Of a stretch of DNA of 64,000 nucleotides, positions 25,157 through 33,912 are shown piece by piece. The DNA is from Candidatus Methylomirabilota bacterium (GTDB lineage Bacteria; Methylomirabilota; Methylomirabilia; Rokubacteriales; CSP1-6). The notes under the pieces are model-generated. The model was not told the DNA's origin and searched no databases. It saw nothing but the letters and a program-made list of their open reading frames with translations. The first letter of the stretch is position 1; every line of letters begins with the position of its first letter. Where the stretch lies: positions 1-64,000 of the forward strand of contig DASTYT010000019.1 in assembly GCA_035764725.1 (NCBI GenBank), given 5' to 3'. A program made the position numbers and the translations under genes.

Positions 25157-26040
25157 GTGCGGGACGGCGCCTCCGCCTCCGGAGTGAACGAGAAGAAGCG
25201 GCGCGCCGCGGTCTGATTCTCGTAGATCGAGCCCTGGTTGAGGGCGGGCGGCAGCGGCATCCGCACCGGCACCGGCGTGACGCGCGGCTCGAGGGTGGAG
25301 GCGCCCGCCACCAGGCGCGCATCGAACTCCGCGAGGTCCTTCACGCCCATGAGGGGCCACGCGTCCGCAGCGGCGTACTCGTAGAGGAGCAGCGCGCGGG
25401 GGAGCTTCGACACGTTCTGCGCGGAGCCGTGGAGGAGCCGCACGTGGTGGAAGGACATCGAGCCCGCGCGGCCGCTGAGCGGCACTGCCTTGGCGATCTC
25501 GTCCTTGACCGCCACCGGGTCCACCGCGCCGCAGAAGTAGCCGTCGGCGTGGTGGTCGAAGATGGGCCCGCGGTGGCTGCCCGGGACCACCATGAGCGGC
25601 CCGTTGTCGCTGGTGGCGTCGTTCAGCATCACGCCCACCGCGAGCACGTCGTCGTTGGTGTGCGGGTAGAACGCCCAGTCCTGGTGCCACTCCACCGGCG
25701 AGCCGTATCCCGGCGCCTTGAGGTTGAGCTTCGAGCCGTGCAGCCGGACGTCGGGTCCCAGCAAGGCCTGGAGGATCGACACGAGCGTGGGGTCACGGTA
25801 CAGGCGCTTGAAGCCGTCGAAGAACTTGTGCGGCGTCTTCACCCTGCGCACGCGGGGCGCGTCGGGACGGTGGCCCGGCTCGAGATCGTAGACATCGGTG
25901 TGGGCAGTCACCTCGCGCGCGCCCTCGAGGATGGCATCGAGCTCGCGGCGCAGCGTGTCCACCGTGGCGACGTCGAGCACGCCCGGGACCACGAGATAGC
26001 CGTGTTCGCGATAATGGGCGACGTCCTTGGCGCTGATCAT
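25153..26040 (-). CDS. Phytanoyl-CoA dioxygenase (PhyH) family protein
   Basis: 295 residues. The Fe(II)/2-oxoglutarate facial triad is visible: His and Asp in 'EWHQDWAFYPHTND' and a distal His in 'FHHVRLLHGSAQN'. The N-terminal 'YREHGYLVVPGVLD' is typical of PhyH. It hydroxylates a small molecule in the cytosol using 2-oxoglutarate and O2. It is divergent from the ABC importer gene at 26117 and co-transcribed with the secreted hydrolase. Confidence 0.92.
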   Translation of the reverse strand: MISAKDVAHYREHGYLVVPGVLDVATVDTLRRELDAILEGAREVTAHTDVYDLEPGHRPDAPRVRRVKTPHKFFDGFKRLYRDPTLVSILQALLGPDVRLHGSKLNLKAPGYGSPVEWHQDWAFYPHTNDDVLAVGVMLNDATSDNGPLMVVPGSHRGPIFDHHADGYFCGAVDPVAVKDEIAKAVPLSGRAGSMSFHHVRLLHGSAQNVSKLPRALLLYEYAAADAWPLMGVKDLAEFDARLVAGASTLEPRVTPVPVRMPLPPALNQGSIYENQTAARRFFSFTPEAEAPSRT

Positions 26041-26116
26041 GTGTCTACGGTATCATGGCGCCCGTTTAGAGCGCATCTCGACACCTCACGATCATCGGAG
26101 ATCAGGAGACCTAGCC

Positions 26117-27469
26117 ATGTCACAGCGCCGCATCAGCCGTCGCGCCGTCCTCGCGGGCGCCCTCGGCGCCACCGCCGCCCTCTCGCTGCCCCGGATCGGC
26201 TTCCCCGCCGTGAAGAAGGGCACCGCCCTGCGCATGTGGATCCTCAAGACGTACGTGGAGCCCACCAACAAGGCCATCGAGGCGAGCGCCCATCGCTGGG
26301 CGCAGAAGCACGGGGCAAGCGTCACCGTGGAGTACTTCACGTTCGAGGACATGCAGACCAAGTACGTGGCGGCGATCGAGAGCAACAGCACGCCGGACGT
26401 CGGCCAGCTCGAGACCGGCGCCCCCGCGCGCTTCGCCGGCATGGGCCAGCTGCTCGATCTCACCTCGTTCTCGAAGTCGATCGAGGGCCAGGTGGGCAAG
26501 GCGCCCGCGAACATCGCGCCCGTCACCCTGATCGACGGCAAGGTGTACTCGGTGCCGTGGTACGTCATGGGCGCGTTCTGGTACGTGTGGCGCGACGTCT
26601 TCGAGAAGGCCAAGGTCAAGTTGCCGAACACGTTCGCGGAGGCCAAGGAAGCCGCGCAGGCGCTCACCCGGCCCAAGGACAACTTCTACGGGATGGGGCA
26701 GAGCTGGAACCGCACCGCCGACGGCTACGGCGTGATGCAGAGCCTGATGTACTCCTACGGCGTGGGCTGGGCGGACAAAAGCGGCAAGTACAAGTCCATC
26801 AAGACACCGCAGATGCAGACGGTCATGAAGTGGGCCACCGACATCTACACGAATCAGCTTCAGCCCGCCGACACCCTGACCTGGACGGGGTCTGGTAGCA
26901 ACGAGAACTTCATCGCGAAGAACATCGCGCAGACCTCGAACGGGCCCAGCATCACCTTCGCCATGGAGAACGCGGTGGCCAAGGCCACCGACGCCAAGGA
27001 CAAGAAGATGAAGGAGGAGGCGCTGGCCAACCACGTGGCGCTGCCCCATCTCGCCGGCCCGGACGGGCGCCGCATGCAGGCCATCGCGATGTCCATGGGG
27101 GTGTTCAAGGGCAGCAAGGATCCCGAGGCGGCCATGAGCCTCATCGCCCATCTCGTCTCGCCCGAGGAGACAGTGCTGGTGATGAAGGACTCCTACGGCC
27201 AGTTCGCGCCGGTGCTGGAGAAGGCCAAGGCCGCCTCCAAGGACTACTTCAACAAGAACGAGAACTACCGGACGTTCGGCCGCGCGGCGGAGTGGTTCGC
27301 GCCCACCGGCTGGCCCGGCCCCGTCACCGCGGCGGCGGCGGAGGTGCAGGCGTCCAACGTCCTCACCGACGCGCCCGCCAAGGTCATCGTCGACAAGTGG
27401 TCGGTGGACCAGGCCATCGAGTGGGAAGACAAGAAGATCAAGGAACTCTACGACACGCTGAAGGGGTGA
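26117..27469 (+). CDS. Extracellular solute-binding protein, family 1 (sugar-type ABC)
   Basis: 450 residues. The N-terminus has two adjacent twin-arginine pairs ('RRISRRAVLAGALG') and looks Tat-dependent, with cleavage near residue 31. A MalE-like fold follows, with 'LIDGKVYSVPWYVMGAFWYVWRDVFEKA' and 'NGPSITFAMENAVAKA' regions. AGGAGA lies nine bases before the ATG. It captures an oligosaccharide, sugar alcohol or glycerol-phosphate-like ligand in the periplasm. It overlaps the first permease gene by four bases. Confidence 0.92.
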   Translation: MSQRRISRRAVLAGALGATAALSLPRIGFPAVKKGTALRMWILKTYVEPTNKAIEASAHRWAQKHGASVTVEYFTFEDMQTKYVAAIESNSTPDVGQLETGAPARFAGMGQLLDLTSFSKSIEGQVGKAPANIAPVTLIDGKVYSVPWYVMGAFWYVWRDVFEKAKVKLPNTFAEAKEAAQALTRPKDNFYGMGQSWNRTADGYGVMQSLMYSYGVGWADKSGKYKSIKTPQMQTVMKWATDIYTNQLQPADTLTWTGSGSNENFIAKNIAQTSNGPSITFAMENAVAKATDAKDKKMKEEALANHVALPHLAGPDGRRMQAIAMSMGVFKGSKDPEAAMSLIAHLVSPEETVLVMKDSYGQFAPVLEKAKAASKDYFNKNENYRTFGRAAEWFAPTGWPGPVTAAAAEVQASNVLTDAPAKVIVDKWSVDQAIEWEDKKIKELYDTLKG

Positions 27470-28371
27470 GCTCGCGCTCGCGTCGCTGGATCGGGGCGCG
27501 GGGCCGGGAAACCGGCACCGCGCTCCTTTTTCTCCTCCCGCTCTTCGTCCTGGTAGTCGGGCTCATCATCTACCCCTTCTATCGGGCAATCTGGCTGTCG
27601 CTCACCGACAAGCTGGTCGGCTATCCCGAGCGCTTCGTGGGACTCCGCAACTACATCTACCTGGCGCAGGACGACGCCTTCCAGCAGGTCATCTGGAACA
27701 GCCTGGTCTTCACAATGGTCTCGGTGGCGCTCAAGGTCGTCACCGGACTGGGCATGGCGCTGGTCCTCAACAACGTGATCCGCGGCCGCAACTTCCTCCG
27801 CGGGCTCTTCCTCCTGCCCTGGATCACCTCCACCGTCATCATCGCGCTCACGTGGCGCTGGATGTTCGACGCCTTCCCGGGACGCGGCTTCCTCAACAGC
27901 TTCCTGCTCGACGTGGGGCTCCTGTCCCAGCCCATCGCCTTCATGGCCACGCCGGCGGGCGCAATGGCCGCGGTGATCATCGCCAACTGGTGGCGCGCCT
28001 TCCCGTTCTTCGGCGTGTCCTTCCTCGCGGGGATGGTGAGCATCCCCCGCGAGCTCTACGAGGCGGCGTCGGTGGACGGGGCAGGCTCCGGGCGGCGCTT
28101 CTGGCACATCACGCTGCCCGGGCTCAAGCACGTGATCATCGTCACCACGCTGCTCTCGTTCATCCTCACCATCAACGACTTCAACATCATCTACGTGATG
28201 ACCCGGGGCGGGCCCGGTACCGCCACCCAGGTGTTCGCCACCTACTCGTACCAGGTGGCGTTCAACCAGCTCCGCTGGGGCCGCGGCGTGACCATCTCGA
28301 TCTTCGTGGTGCCAATCCTCGTGGTCGGGATCATCCTGATCAGCCGCTATCTCTTGCGGGACCGGAGGTGA
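27466..28371 (+). CDS. Carbohydrate ABC transporter permease (MalF/UgpA type)
   Basis: 301 residues from a GTG overlapping the binding-protein stop (GTGA). Six transmembrane helices are seen, the first near residue 22. The EAA loop reads 'ELYEAASVDGAGSGRRFWHITLPGL', which contacts the ATPase. It is the inner-membrane partner of the permease gene 7 bases downstream. Confidence 0.93.
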   Translation: MSSRSRRWIGARGRETGTALLFLLPLFVLVVGLIIYPFYRAIWLSLTDKLVGYPERFVGLRNYIYLAQDDAFQQVIWNSLVFTMVSVALKVVTGLGMALVLNNVIRGRNFLRGLFLLPWITSTVIIALTWRWMFDAFPGRGFLNSFLLDVGLLSQPIAFMATPAGAMAAVIIANWWRAFPFFGVSFLAGMVSIPRELYEAASVDGAGSGRRFWHITLPGLKHVIIVTTLLSFILTINDFNIIYVMTRGGPGTATQVFATYSYQVAFNQLRWGRGVTISIFVVPILVVGIILISRYLLRDRR

Positions 28372-28378
28372 GGCGGCC

Positions 28379-29194
28379 ATGACGCGCGCCATGACCTGGA
28401 TCGGCCTGGTGTTCTTCCTGCTAGTGATCCTCGTGCCGTTCTGGTGGATCGCCAGCATGTCGTTCAAGACCTACGAGCAGATCCAGTTCGCGGTGAGCAT
28501 CTACGTCCCAAACCCCTTCACGTGGGAGAACTACACCGGGCTCTGGACGGAGACGCGCTTCCCTCTATGGCTCCGCAACAGCCTGGTGACAGCGCTCGTG
28601 GTCACGCTGATCACCAGCGTGGTGGCGAGCCTCGCGGGCTACGCGGTGGCGCGTCTCCGCTTCCCCGGCCGCGAAGCGGTGGCGAGCCTGATCCTCATCG
28701 TCTATCTGATCCCGCCCGCGCTGCTCTTCATCCCGCTCTACCGCGTGCTCACCGAGCTCGGCGCCACCAATCGCCTCGCCGCGCTCTTCCTCTCCTACCC
28801 GACGTTCACCGTACCGTTCTGCACCTGGCTCCTCATCGGCTTCTTCAAGGCGCTGCCCGAGGAGCTGGAGGAGGCGGCGCTCATCGATGGGGCGGGGCGG
28901 ATCACCGCCTTCGTCCGCGTGCTGCTGCCGCTCGCCGCGCCCGGCCTCGTTGCCTCGGCCATCTTCGCCTTCACCCTGTCGTGGAACGAGTTCCTCTACG
29001 CCCTGGTGTTCATCACGGACGAGACGCGGATCACGGTGCCGGTGGGGCTCAACCTCCTCATCTACGGCGACGTATTTCACTGGGGCCAGCTCATGGCGGC
29101 CTCGGTCATCACGACCATCCCGGTGGTCGCGCTCTACGTCTTCATCCACCGCTGGATGGCGGAGGGGCTGGTCGCAGGCTCGGTCAAAGGATAA
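28379..29194 (+). CDS. Carbohydrate ABC transporter permease (MalG/UgpE type)
   Basis: 271 residues, six helices. The EAA loop is 'ELEEAALIDGAGRITAFVRVLLP' and a 'SWNEFLYALVFI' follows, as in MalG/UgpE. Neither side of the importer has an ATP-binding gene: a PhyH gene lies upstream and a lipoprotein gene downstream. A shared MsmK/UgpC-type ATPase elsewhere in the genome is therefore expected. Confidence 0.93.
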   Translation: MTRAMTWIGLVFFLLVILVPFWWIASMSFKTYEQIQFAVSIYVPNPFTWENYTGLWTETRFPLWLRNSLVTALVVTLITSVVASLAGYAVARLRFPGREAVASLILIVYLIPPALLFIPLYRVLTELGATNRLAALFLSYPTFTVPFCTWLLIGFFKALPEELEEAALIDGAGRITAFVRVLLPLAAPGLVASAIFAFTLSWNEFLYALVFITDETRITVPVGLNLLIYGDVFHWGQLMAASVITTIPVVALYVFIHRWMAEGLVAGSVKG

Positions 29195-29340
29195 CCGGGT
29201 GGCGAGAAGGGGTCAGCCGCGAGGCGCCGCCCGAGAGCCGTGCGCGAGGGGTATGCCGCATACGTCGAGCGGCTGGCCGAGGGCGGCAACGAAGCGGATG
29301 GCCCCTTATCGGCGCCCGGGGGTTGGCGTATCATCGGCGC

Positions 29341-29613
29341 ATGACCCCGCACGCGCTTGCCGGCCTCGTCATCGGCCTCGTGCTGCTCGCCCTCGCGGGC
29401 TGCGGGCCGTCCAGCAAGGAAGACCTCCTCACCAAGGCGCGCGGCATCACCACCCGCGCCGAGCTGGAAAAGGCTCTCGGCAAGCCGTCGGATATCAGCA
29501 AGCTCGGCCCCCTCGAGAAGTGGACGTACAAGGCCTCCAACGGCGAAGTGGTGTACGTGATCGTGGGCGACGCGGTCACGCTCGAAGCCGCCGGCGAAAC
29601 GCCGAAGAAGTAG
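29341..29613 (+). CDS. Small lipoprotein
   Basis: 90 residues. A short signal sequence ends in the lipobox 'LALAGC' (Cys at about 21). The mature part, 'RGITTRAELEKALGKPSDISKLGPLEKWTYKASNGEVVY', resembles the small SmpA/BamE-like fold in which a helical start is followed by strands, but I cannot assign it. It is 14 bases upstream of the epoxide hydrolase gene. The 147 bases before it hold no gene I can support. Confidence 0.75.
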   Translation: MTPHALAGLVIGLVLLALAGCGPSSKEDLLTKARGITTRAELEKALGKPSDISKLGPLEKWTYKASNGEVVYVIVGDAVTLEAAGETPKK

Positions 29614-29627
29614 GAGGAGACGACCCC

Positions 29628-30512
29628 ATGCCCACGCATCACTACGCGGACGTCAATGGCCAGCGCCTGCACTACGCCTCCGAGGGCAAGGGCCCGCTCA
29701 TGATGTTCGTCCACGGCTTCCCCGAGTTCTGGTACGCCTGGCAGGGCCAGCTCACCGAGTTCGGGCGTGACCACCACGCGGTGGCGCCGGACATGCGCGG
29801 CTACAACCTCTCGTCCAAGCCGAAGGACGTGAAGGACTACGCGGTGCCCCTGCTCGTGGAGGATCTCGCCGCCCTCGCCGATCACCTGGGCGCGCGCAAG
29901 TTCACGCTGGTCGCCCACGACTGGGGCGGAGCCGTCGCCTGGGCCTTTTCGCTCATGAAGCCCGAGCGGCTCGAGCGCCTCGTCATCGTGAACGCGCCGC
30001 ACCCGGCCGTCTTCCAGCGTCTGCTCGCGGAGAATCCGCACCAGCAGAAGGCGAGCCAGTACATGCTCATGTTCCGGAGCCCGGAAGCGGAAGCGACGCT
30101 CAGCCACGACAACTTCGCCCTGCTGAGGCAGATGGTGCTGGGCGAAGGCCAGCCGTCGGGCTGGGCCACGCCCGCGGACAGCAAGGCCTATCTGGAGGCG
30201 TGGGGTCAGCCCGGCGCGCTCACCGGCGGCCTCAACTTCTACCGCGCGGCGCGCGTGGGCCCGCCCGCGCCGGGCGAGGCGCCGCGCGGCATCTCGCCGG
30301 ACCTCTCGGCCATGACCGTGAAGGTACCCACGCTGGTGATCTGGGGCGAGAAGGACCGGGCCCTCCTCACCGCCAACCTGGACGGCCTCGAGAAGTTCGT
30401 GCCCGACCTCACCGTGCGCCGCATCCCGGACGGCACGCACTGGGTCGCCCACGAGAAGCCCGCGGAGGTGAACGGCTACATCCGCGACTTCCTCAAGGCG
30501 CGCCCGGCCTGA
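29628..30512 (+). CDS. Alpha/beta hydrolase, epoxide hydrolase-like
   Basis: 294 residues, SD AGGAGG-like (GGAGGAGA) before the ATG. Oxyanion 'VHGFPEFWYAW', 'APDMRGYNLSSKP', nucleophile Asp98 in 'VAHDWGGAVAW', and His271 in 'DGTHWV' match bacterial epoxide hydrolases; fluoroacetate dehalogenases share this scaffold. An Asp nucleophile excludes ordinary esterase chemistry. It is followed 13 bases later by a haloalkane dehalogenase, so the two may act in sequence or on related substrates. Confidence 0.88.
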   Translation: MPTHHYADVNGQRLHYASEGKGPLMMFVHGFPEFWYAWQGQLTEFGRDHHAVAPDMRGYNLSSKPKDVKDYAVPLLVEDLAALADHLGARKFTLVAHDWGGAVAWAFSLMKPERLERLVIVNAPHPAVFQRLLAENPHQQKASQYMLMFRSPEAEATLSHDNFALLRQMVLGEGQPSGWATPADSKAYLEAWGQPGALTGGLNFYRAARVGPPAPGEAPRGISPDLSAMTVKVPTLVIWGEKDRALLTANLDGLEKFVPDLTVRRIPDGTHWVAHEKPAEVNGYIRDFLKARPA

Positions 30513-30525
30513 TCGCGTCGCGGAG

Positions 30526-31410
30526 ATGAGCGAGCCGATCAGCGCTGCCGACCCGCATCCGCGGCGCCGCGCGCGTGTCCTGGACACCGAGTTGTCCTAC
30601 GTGGACTTGGGACAGGGCAAGCCGGTGGTGTTCCTCCACGGCAATCCGACCTCGTCCTATCTCTGGCGCAATATCATCCCGCACGTGGCCGACCGCCACC
30701 GGTGCCTGGCTCCCGATCTCGTGGGCATGGGCGAGTCCGGCAAGGCGCCCGGTGGCTCCTACCGCTTCGCCGACCATCAGCGCTATCTCGACGCCTGGTT
30801 CGAGGGGCTCGGCCTCACGCAGGGCATCACGCTCGTCGTCCACGACTGGGGCTCGGCGCTGGGCTTTCACTGGGCACGGCGGCATCCCGAGCGCGTCCGC
30901 GGGCTCGTCTACATGGAGGCGATCGTGCGCCCGCTGACATGGGCCGAGTGGCCCGAGGTCGCGCGCAAGGTCTTCCAGGCCATGCGCTCCCCCGCAGGCG
31001 ACGAGATGGTGCTGGAGAAGAACGTCTTCGTGGAGCGCATCCTCCCCTTGAGCGTGCTGCGCGGCCTCACCGACGCGGAGATGGCTGTCTACCGGAAGCC
31101 GTATCTCGAGTCCGGCGAGTCGCGGCGGCCCACCCTCACCTGGCCGCGCCAGATTCCCATCGACGGGGAGCCGGCCGACGTGGTCGCCATCGTGGAGGAG
31201 TACGGGCGCTGGCTCGCCAAGAGCCCGCTGCCCAAGCTCTTCGTGAACGCCGATCCCGGCACCATCCTCACCGGCCCCCAGCGCGAGTTCTGCCGCACCT
31301 GGCCGCATCAGGACGAGATCACGGTGCGCGGCAGCCACTTCATCCAGGAAGATTCGCCGCACGAGATCGGCCGGGCCATCGCCGGCTTCCTCTCCCGCAT
31401 CCCTTCGTGA
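30526..31410 (+). CDS. dhaA: Haloalkane dehalogenase (HLD-II, DhaA/LinB-like)
   Basis: 294 residues, equal to DhaA in length and layout. 'HGNPTSSYLWRNIIPHV' carries the halide-binding Asn. The nucleophile is Asp107 followed by the halide-binding Trp in 'VHDWGSALGFHWA', the acid Glu is in 'YMEAIVRP', and the base is His271 in 'GSHFIQED'. All five functional positions are present, so hydrolytic dehalogenation of haloalkanes is likely, releasing an alcohol and halide in the cytosol. The stop overlaps the start of the CaiB gene (GTGA). Confidence 0.9.
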   Translation: MSEPISAADPHPRRRARVLDTELSYVDLGQGKPVVFLHGNPTSSYLWRNIIPHVADRHRCLAPDLVGMGESGKAPGGSYRFADHQRYLDAWFEGLGLTQGITLVVHDWGSALGFHWARRHPERVRGLVYMEAIVRPLTWAEWPEVARKVFQAMRSPAGDEMVLEKNVFVERILPLSVLRGLTDAEMAVYRKPYLESGESRRPTLTWPRQIPIDGEPADVVAIVEEYGRWLAKSPLPKLFVNADPGTILTGPQREFCRTWPHQDEITVRGSHFIQEDSPHEIGRAIAGFLSRIPS

Positions 31411-33884
31411 CCGCGACGCCCGGCGCGCTCGCTCCGTACCGCGTCCTCGATCTGGTGGGCCCGCTGGGCGCGCTCGCGGGCAAGATGCTCGCCGACCTGG
31501 GCGCCGACGTCGTGCGCGTGGAGCCGCCCGAGGGCAGCGCGCTGCGGCGGCTCCCGCCCTTCGCCGATGGGGTGACCCCGCCGGAGGCGAGCCTGGCCTG
31601 GTGGGCCTATGCCGGCGGCACCCGCAGCGTGGCGCTCGACCTGGAGTCGCCGGACGGCCGCGCGCGCTTCCTCGACCTCGTGCGCGCGGCCGACTTCCTC
31701 TTCGAGGCGCTGCCGCCGGGCACGCTGGACCGCTGGGGCCTCGGCTGGCCCGCGCTCCATCGCGAGAACCGGCGCCTCATCCTGACCTCCATCTCTCCTT
31801 TCGGGCAGTCGGGCCCCCACCGCGACTGGCGCGGGCCGGAGCTGATCGTGCAGGCCATGGGCGGCATGCTCTATCCCGTCGGTGATCCCGACCGGCCACC
31901 GGTGCGGGTGGGTGGCGCCCAAGCCGCATGTCAGGCCGCGGGGCAGGCGGTGCTCGGAGCCCTCGTCGCCCACTTCGAGCGCGAGCAGACCGGCGAAGGC
32001 CGCTGGGTGGACGCCTCGGCGCAGCACGCGGTGGTGAATACGCTCCTGAGCGCGACCGCGTTGCCGGCATTGCACGGCTTCACGCCGAACCGCGAGGGCT
32101 CTGCGGTGCGTACCTCGGGCTTCCGGCGGCGCATCCTCTTCCGCGCCAGGGACGGCTTCGTGGCCCTCACCGTGGGCGGCGGCGTGCTGTCGGGCGCCAT
32201 GATGACGGCGCTGGTGAAGTGGATGGCCGAGGAGGGCGCGGCCCCGGACTTCATGCGCGAGCGTGACTGGGTGAAGTGGGACAACGCGTATCTCCACGCC
32301 GCGGGGGCGCGCGGCCAGGAGGACCTCGATCGCGTCGCCGACGTGGTGGCCGCATTCACTGCCACGCGCACCAAGGCCCAGCTCTACGAGGCGGCGCTAC
32401 AACGCGGGCTGCTCATCGCGCCGGTGGCCGACATGGCGGATCTCGCCGAGGACCGCCAGCTCGCCGCGCGCGGCTTCTTCGTGCCGGTGGCCGAGCCCCG
32501 CCTGCGCCGTACGGTGCCCGTGCCGGCCGCGTGGGCCAAGCTCTCCCTCACGCCGCTGCGCCCGCCCGCGCCCGCGCCGCGCCTCGGCGAGGACACCGTC
32601 GCGGTGCTCCGCGACTGGGCGGCGCCCCGCGCCGACGGGGAGCCGGCCCCGGAGACGATGCGCGCGGTGCACGGGCGCCGGGCGTTCGAGGGCCTGCGCG
32701 TGGTGGATTTCGCCTGGGTGGCCACGGGCCCGCTTACCGGGCGGCTCCTCGCCGACCACGGCGCCGACGTGATCCGCCTCGAGTCGGCCCGGCGCCTGGA
32801 CCCCGGGCGCACGCTCACGCCGTGGGCCGAGGGCAAGGCCGGGCCCAATCGCAGCCAGGGCTTCGCCAACTACAACGCCGGCAAGCGCTCGATGGCGCTG
32901 GATCTCGCCAAGCCGGAAGCGCGCGACCTGGCGCGCCGACTGATCGCCACCGCCGACGTGGTGGTGGAGTCGTTCAGCGCGGGCACCACCGCCCGCTGGG
33001 GCCTGGACTGGACCACGCTCAGCGGCGACCACCCGCGTCTCATCTATCTCTCCTCGTGCCAGCAAGGGCAGACGGGGCCCCACGCGCACTATCGCGGCTA
33101 CGGCTCGCTCGCCGCCGCGCTCGCCGGCTTCTACTCGGTGACGGGCTGGCCCGACCGCGAGCCCGCCATGATCTACGGGGCCTACACCGACTTCGTGGCG
33201 CATCACTTCGCCTCCACCGCCGTCCTCGCCGCCCTGGATCATCGCCGGCGCACCGGGCTCGGTCAGCACATCGACCTCTCGCAGCTGGAGTCGAGCCTGC
33301 ACTTCCTGGCGCCCGAGATCCTGGAGTACACGGTGAACGGGCGCGTGCCGCGCTCGGGCGGCAACGCGGATGCGGTGATGGCGCCGCACGGGATCTATCC
33401 CTGCCGGTCAACGGACGGTGAGCGGTGGTGCGCGATCGTCTGCGAGGACGACGCGCAGTGGCACGCGTTGGTCGAGGCGATGGGCAAGCCCGAATGGGCG
33501 CTCGATCCGCGCTGGCGCACCGCCGCCGGGCGCAAGACGCACGAGGCCGCGCTGGATGCGCGCCTCGCCGAGTGGACGTCGACCGAGTCCCCCGGCGCGC
33601 TGGCCGAGCGGCTCCAGGCCGCGGGCGTGCCGGCGGGCGTCGCGCAATCTTGCGCCGATCTTCACCAGGATCCGGGGCTCACGGCGCGGCGGGCCTTCGC
33701 CTGGGTCGAGCATCCCGAGATGGGCCGCACGCCCTACGAGACTTGGGCCTTCCGCATGGGCGAGGACGCGGCGCCGCGCCGGGCGCCGCTGCTGGGCGAG
33801 CACACGCGAGAGATCCTGACCCAGGTGCTGGGGCTCTCGCCGGACGAGATCGCGCGGCTGGTCGCCGCGGACGTCTTCGTCTGA
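31407..33884 (+). CDS. Tandem class III CoA-transferase (two CaiB/BaiF domains fused)
   Basis: 825 residues, about twice the family's usual ~400. Domain 1 (about 1-400) has 'GALAGKMLADLGADVVRVEPP', 'ISPFGQSGPHRDWRGPELIVQAMGG' (split by a turn) and 'GEGRWVDAS'. Domain 2 (about 410-825) repeats the order: 'GPLTGRLLADHGADVIRLE', 'NYNAGKRSMALDL', 'GQHIDLS'. The position of the covalent Asp of formyl-CoA transferase appears as His in domain 1 and Glu in domain 2, judged by eye. It should move CoA between acyl groups, with one half perhaps structural. It starts inside the dehalogenase stop. Confidence 0.9.
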   Translation: MTATPGALAPYRVLDLVGPLGALAGKMLADLGADVVRVEPPEGSALRRLPPFADGVTPPEASLAWWAYAGGTRSVALDLESPDGRARFLDLVRAADFLFEALPPGTLDRWGLGWPALHRENRRLILTSISPFGQSGPHRDWRGPELIVQAMGGMLYPVGDPDRPPVRVGGAQAACQAAGQAVLGALVAHFEREQTGEGRWVDASAQHAVVNTLLSATALPALHGFTPNREGSAVRTSGFRRRILFRARDGFVALTVGGGVLSGAMMTALVKWMAEEGAAPDFMRERDWVKWDNAYLHAAGARGQEDLDRVADVVAAFTATRTKAQLYEAALQRGLLIAPVADMADLAEDRQLAARGFFVPVAEPRLRRTVPVPAAWAKLSLTPLRPPAPAPRLGEDTVAVLRDWAAPRADGEPAPETMRAVHGRRAFEGLRVVDFAWVATGPLTGRLLADHGADVIRLESARRLDPGRTLTPWAEGKAGPNRSQGFANYNAGKRSMALDLAKPEARDLARRLIATADVVVESFSAGTTARWGLDWTTLSGDHPRLIYLSSCQQGQTGPHAHYRGYGSLAAALAGFYSVTGWPDREPAMIYGAYTDFVAHHFASTAVLAALDHRRRTGLGQHIDLSQLESSLHFLAPEILEYTVNGRVPRSGGNADAVMAPHGIYPCRSTDGERWCAIVCEDDAQWHALVEAMGKPEWALDPRWRTAAGRKTHEAALDARLAEWTSTESPGALAERLQAAGVPAGVAQSCADLHQDPGLTARRAFAWVEHPEMGRTPYETWAFRMGEDAAPRRAPLLGEHTREILTQVLGLSPDEIARLVAADVFV

Positions 33885-33912
33885 CGCGCCCGCCGAGCGT
33901 CGCCCTCGATCC

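Noticed and set aside
29195..29340. Short open frame reading 'VREGYAAYVERLAEGG' ahead of the lipoprotein
   Set aside because: There is no ribosome-binding site and no recognisable family, and it ends in the lipoprotein start; not enough to call a gene.
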